This document shows, piece after piece, positions 12,739 through 12,847 of a stretch of DNA of 12,847 bases; positions within the stretch are counted from its first letter, which is position 1, and each line of letters starts with the position of its first letter. The notes under the pieces were generated by a model. The model saw nothing but the letters and a program-made list of their open reading frames with translations. It was not told where the DNA came from and made no database searches. Location of the stretch: positions 1-12,847 of the forward strand of contig DATKLX010000009.1 in assembly GCA_035542155.1 (NCBI GenBank), read 5' to 3'. This DNA comes from DATKLX01 sp035542155 (GTDB lineage Bacteria > Chloroflexota > Anaerolineae > Anaerolineales > Anaerolineaceae). Both the position numbers and the translations under genes were made by a program.

Positions 12739-12847
12739 GTAACTTTGTAAAGTAACGTTGGCTCAAAAAGAATGTTACCCTAGAGCGGAATTTGGATCCG
12801 CAGAGGGAGCCTATGATGAGTCAACGCAGCAAGCGGGAAATGATTGA
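12739..12847 (+). mobile_element. possible left end of an insertion sequence (partial)
   Basis: TGTAAC (12739-12744), GTAAC (12752-12756) and TGTTACC (12773-12779) form repeated GTWAC units directly upstream of a coding start that looks like an integrase-core transposase. The first two units form an imperfect palindrome. The other end lies outside the window, so terminal repeats and target duplication cannot be shown. Confidence 0.35.
12813..12847 (+). CDS. N-terminus of a probable integrase-core transposase (partial)
   Basis: ATG at 12813 follows GAGGGAG (12803-12809) and opens 11 codons, MMSQRSKREMI, cut by the window end. From memory, MxxRSKRExIEA-type openings are common in a group of DDE/integrase-core transposases, and the repeated GTWAC units upstream fit an element end. 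Only 11 residues are visible, so the assignment is provisional. Confidence 0.4.
   Translation, partial: MMSQRSKREMI

Overview
The window is high-GC DNA whose genes are almost all compact and co-directional within operons. Three traits would fit a Chloroflexota/Anaerolineae-type bacterium: an E1 alpha-beta fusion, an E2 with two subunit-binding domains, and a solitary contractile-injection-type spike gene. The sequence does not prove that assignment. I see no rRNA, tRNA or CRISPR array.

Layout. Positions 1-354 hold the last codons of a gene entering from the left (stop 64-66), a possible long-loop terminator, a GA-rich repeat, a perfect 19-bp inverted repeat and a near-consensus promoter (TTGACA-17 bp-TATAAA). 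A tight plus-strand operon follows (355-6864): a RhaD-like class II aldolase, a second class II aldolase, a PHP-domain metal hydrolase, a SorE-like ketose-1-phosphate reductase with an apparent internal duplication, a zinc-dependent medium-chain polyol dehydrogenase, and a SrlD-like sorbitol-6-phosphate dehydrogenase. Gaps between genes are 1-15 bases. No transporter or sugar kinase is present in the window.

Converging on this operon, and ending only 4 bases from it, is a minus-strand operon (11133 down to 6869): fused E1 alpha-beta of a pyruvate/acetoin-type 2-oxo acid dehydrogenase complex, its lipoyl E2, and a DeoR-family repressor. It has a good promoter (TTGTAT-17 bp-TATAAT) with a perfect palindrome (ATCGAA-N4-TTCGAT) at the predicted transcription start. 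E3 is not in the window. Upstream lie two single minus-strand genes, a gp5/VgrG-like baseplate spike and a DinB-fold protein. The window ends in the first codons of what looks like an integrase-core transposase preceded by repeat-rich, IS-end-like DNA.

How it may work together (inference): the DeoR-family regulator would sense a sugar phosphate and control both operons. SorE-like and SrlD-like enzymes would interconvert a ketose-1-phosphate, a hexitol-6-phosphate and fructose-6-phosphate. The aldolases would cleave ketose-1-phosphates to DHAP and an aldehyde, and the E1/E2 complex would make acyl-CoA from the resulting 2-oxo acid or acetoin. The most unusual points are the duplicated Rossmann region in the SorE-like protein, the His-to-Gln change at a metal-ligand position in aldolase 1, the histidine-rich insert in E1, the two subunit-binding domains in E2, and TTTATCGA motifs shared by three promoter regions.
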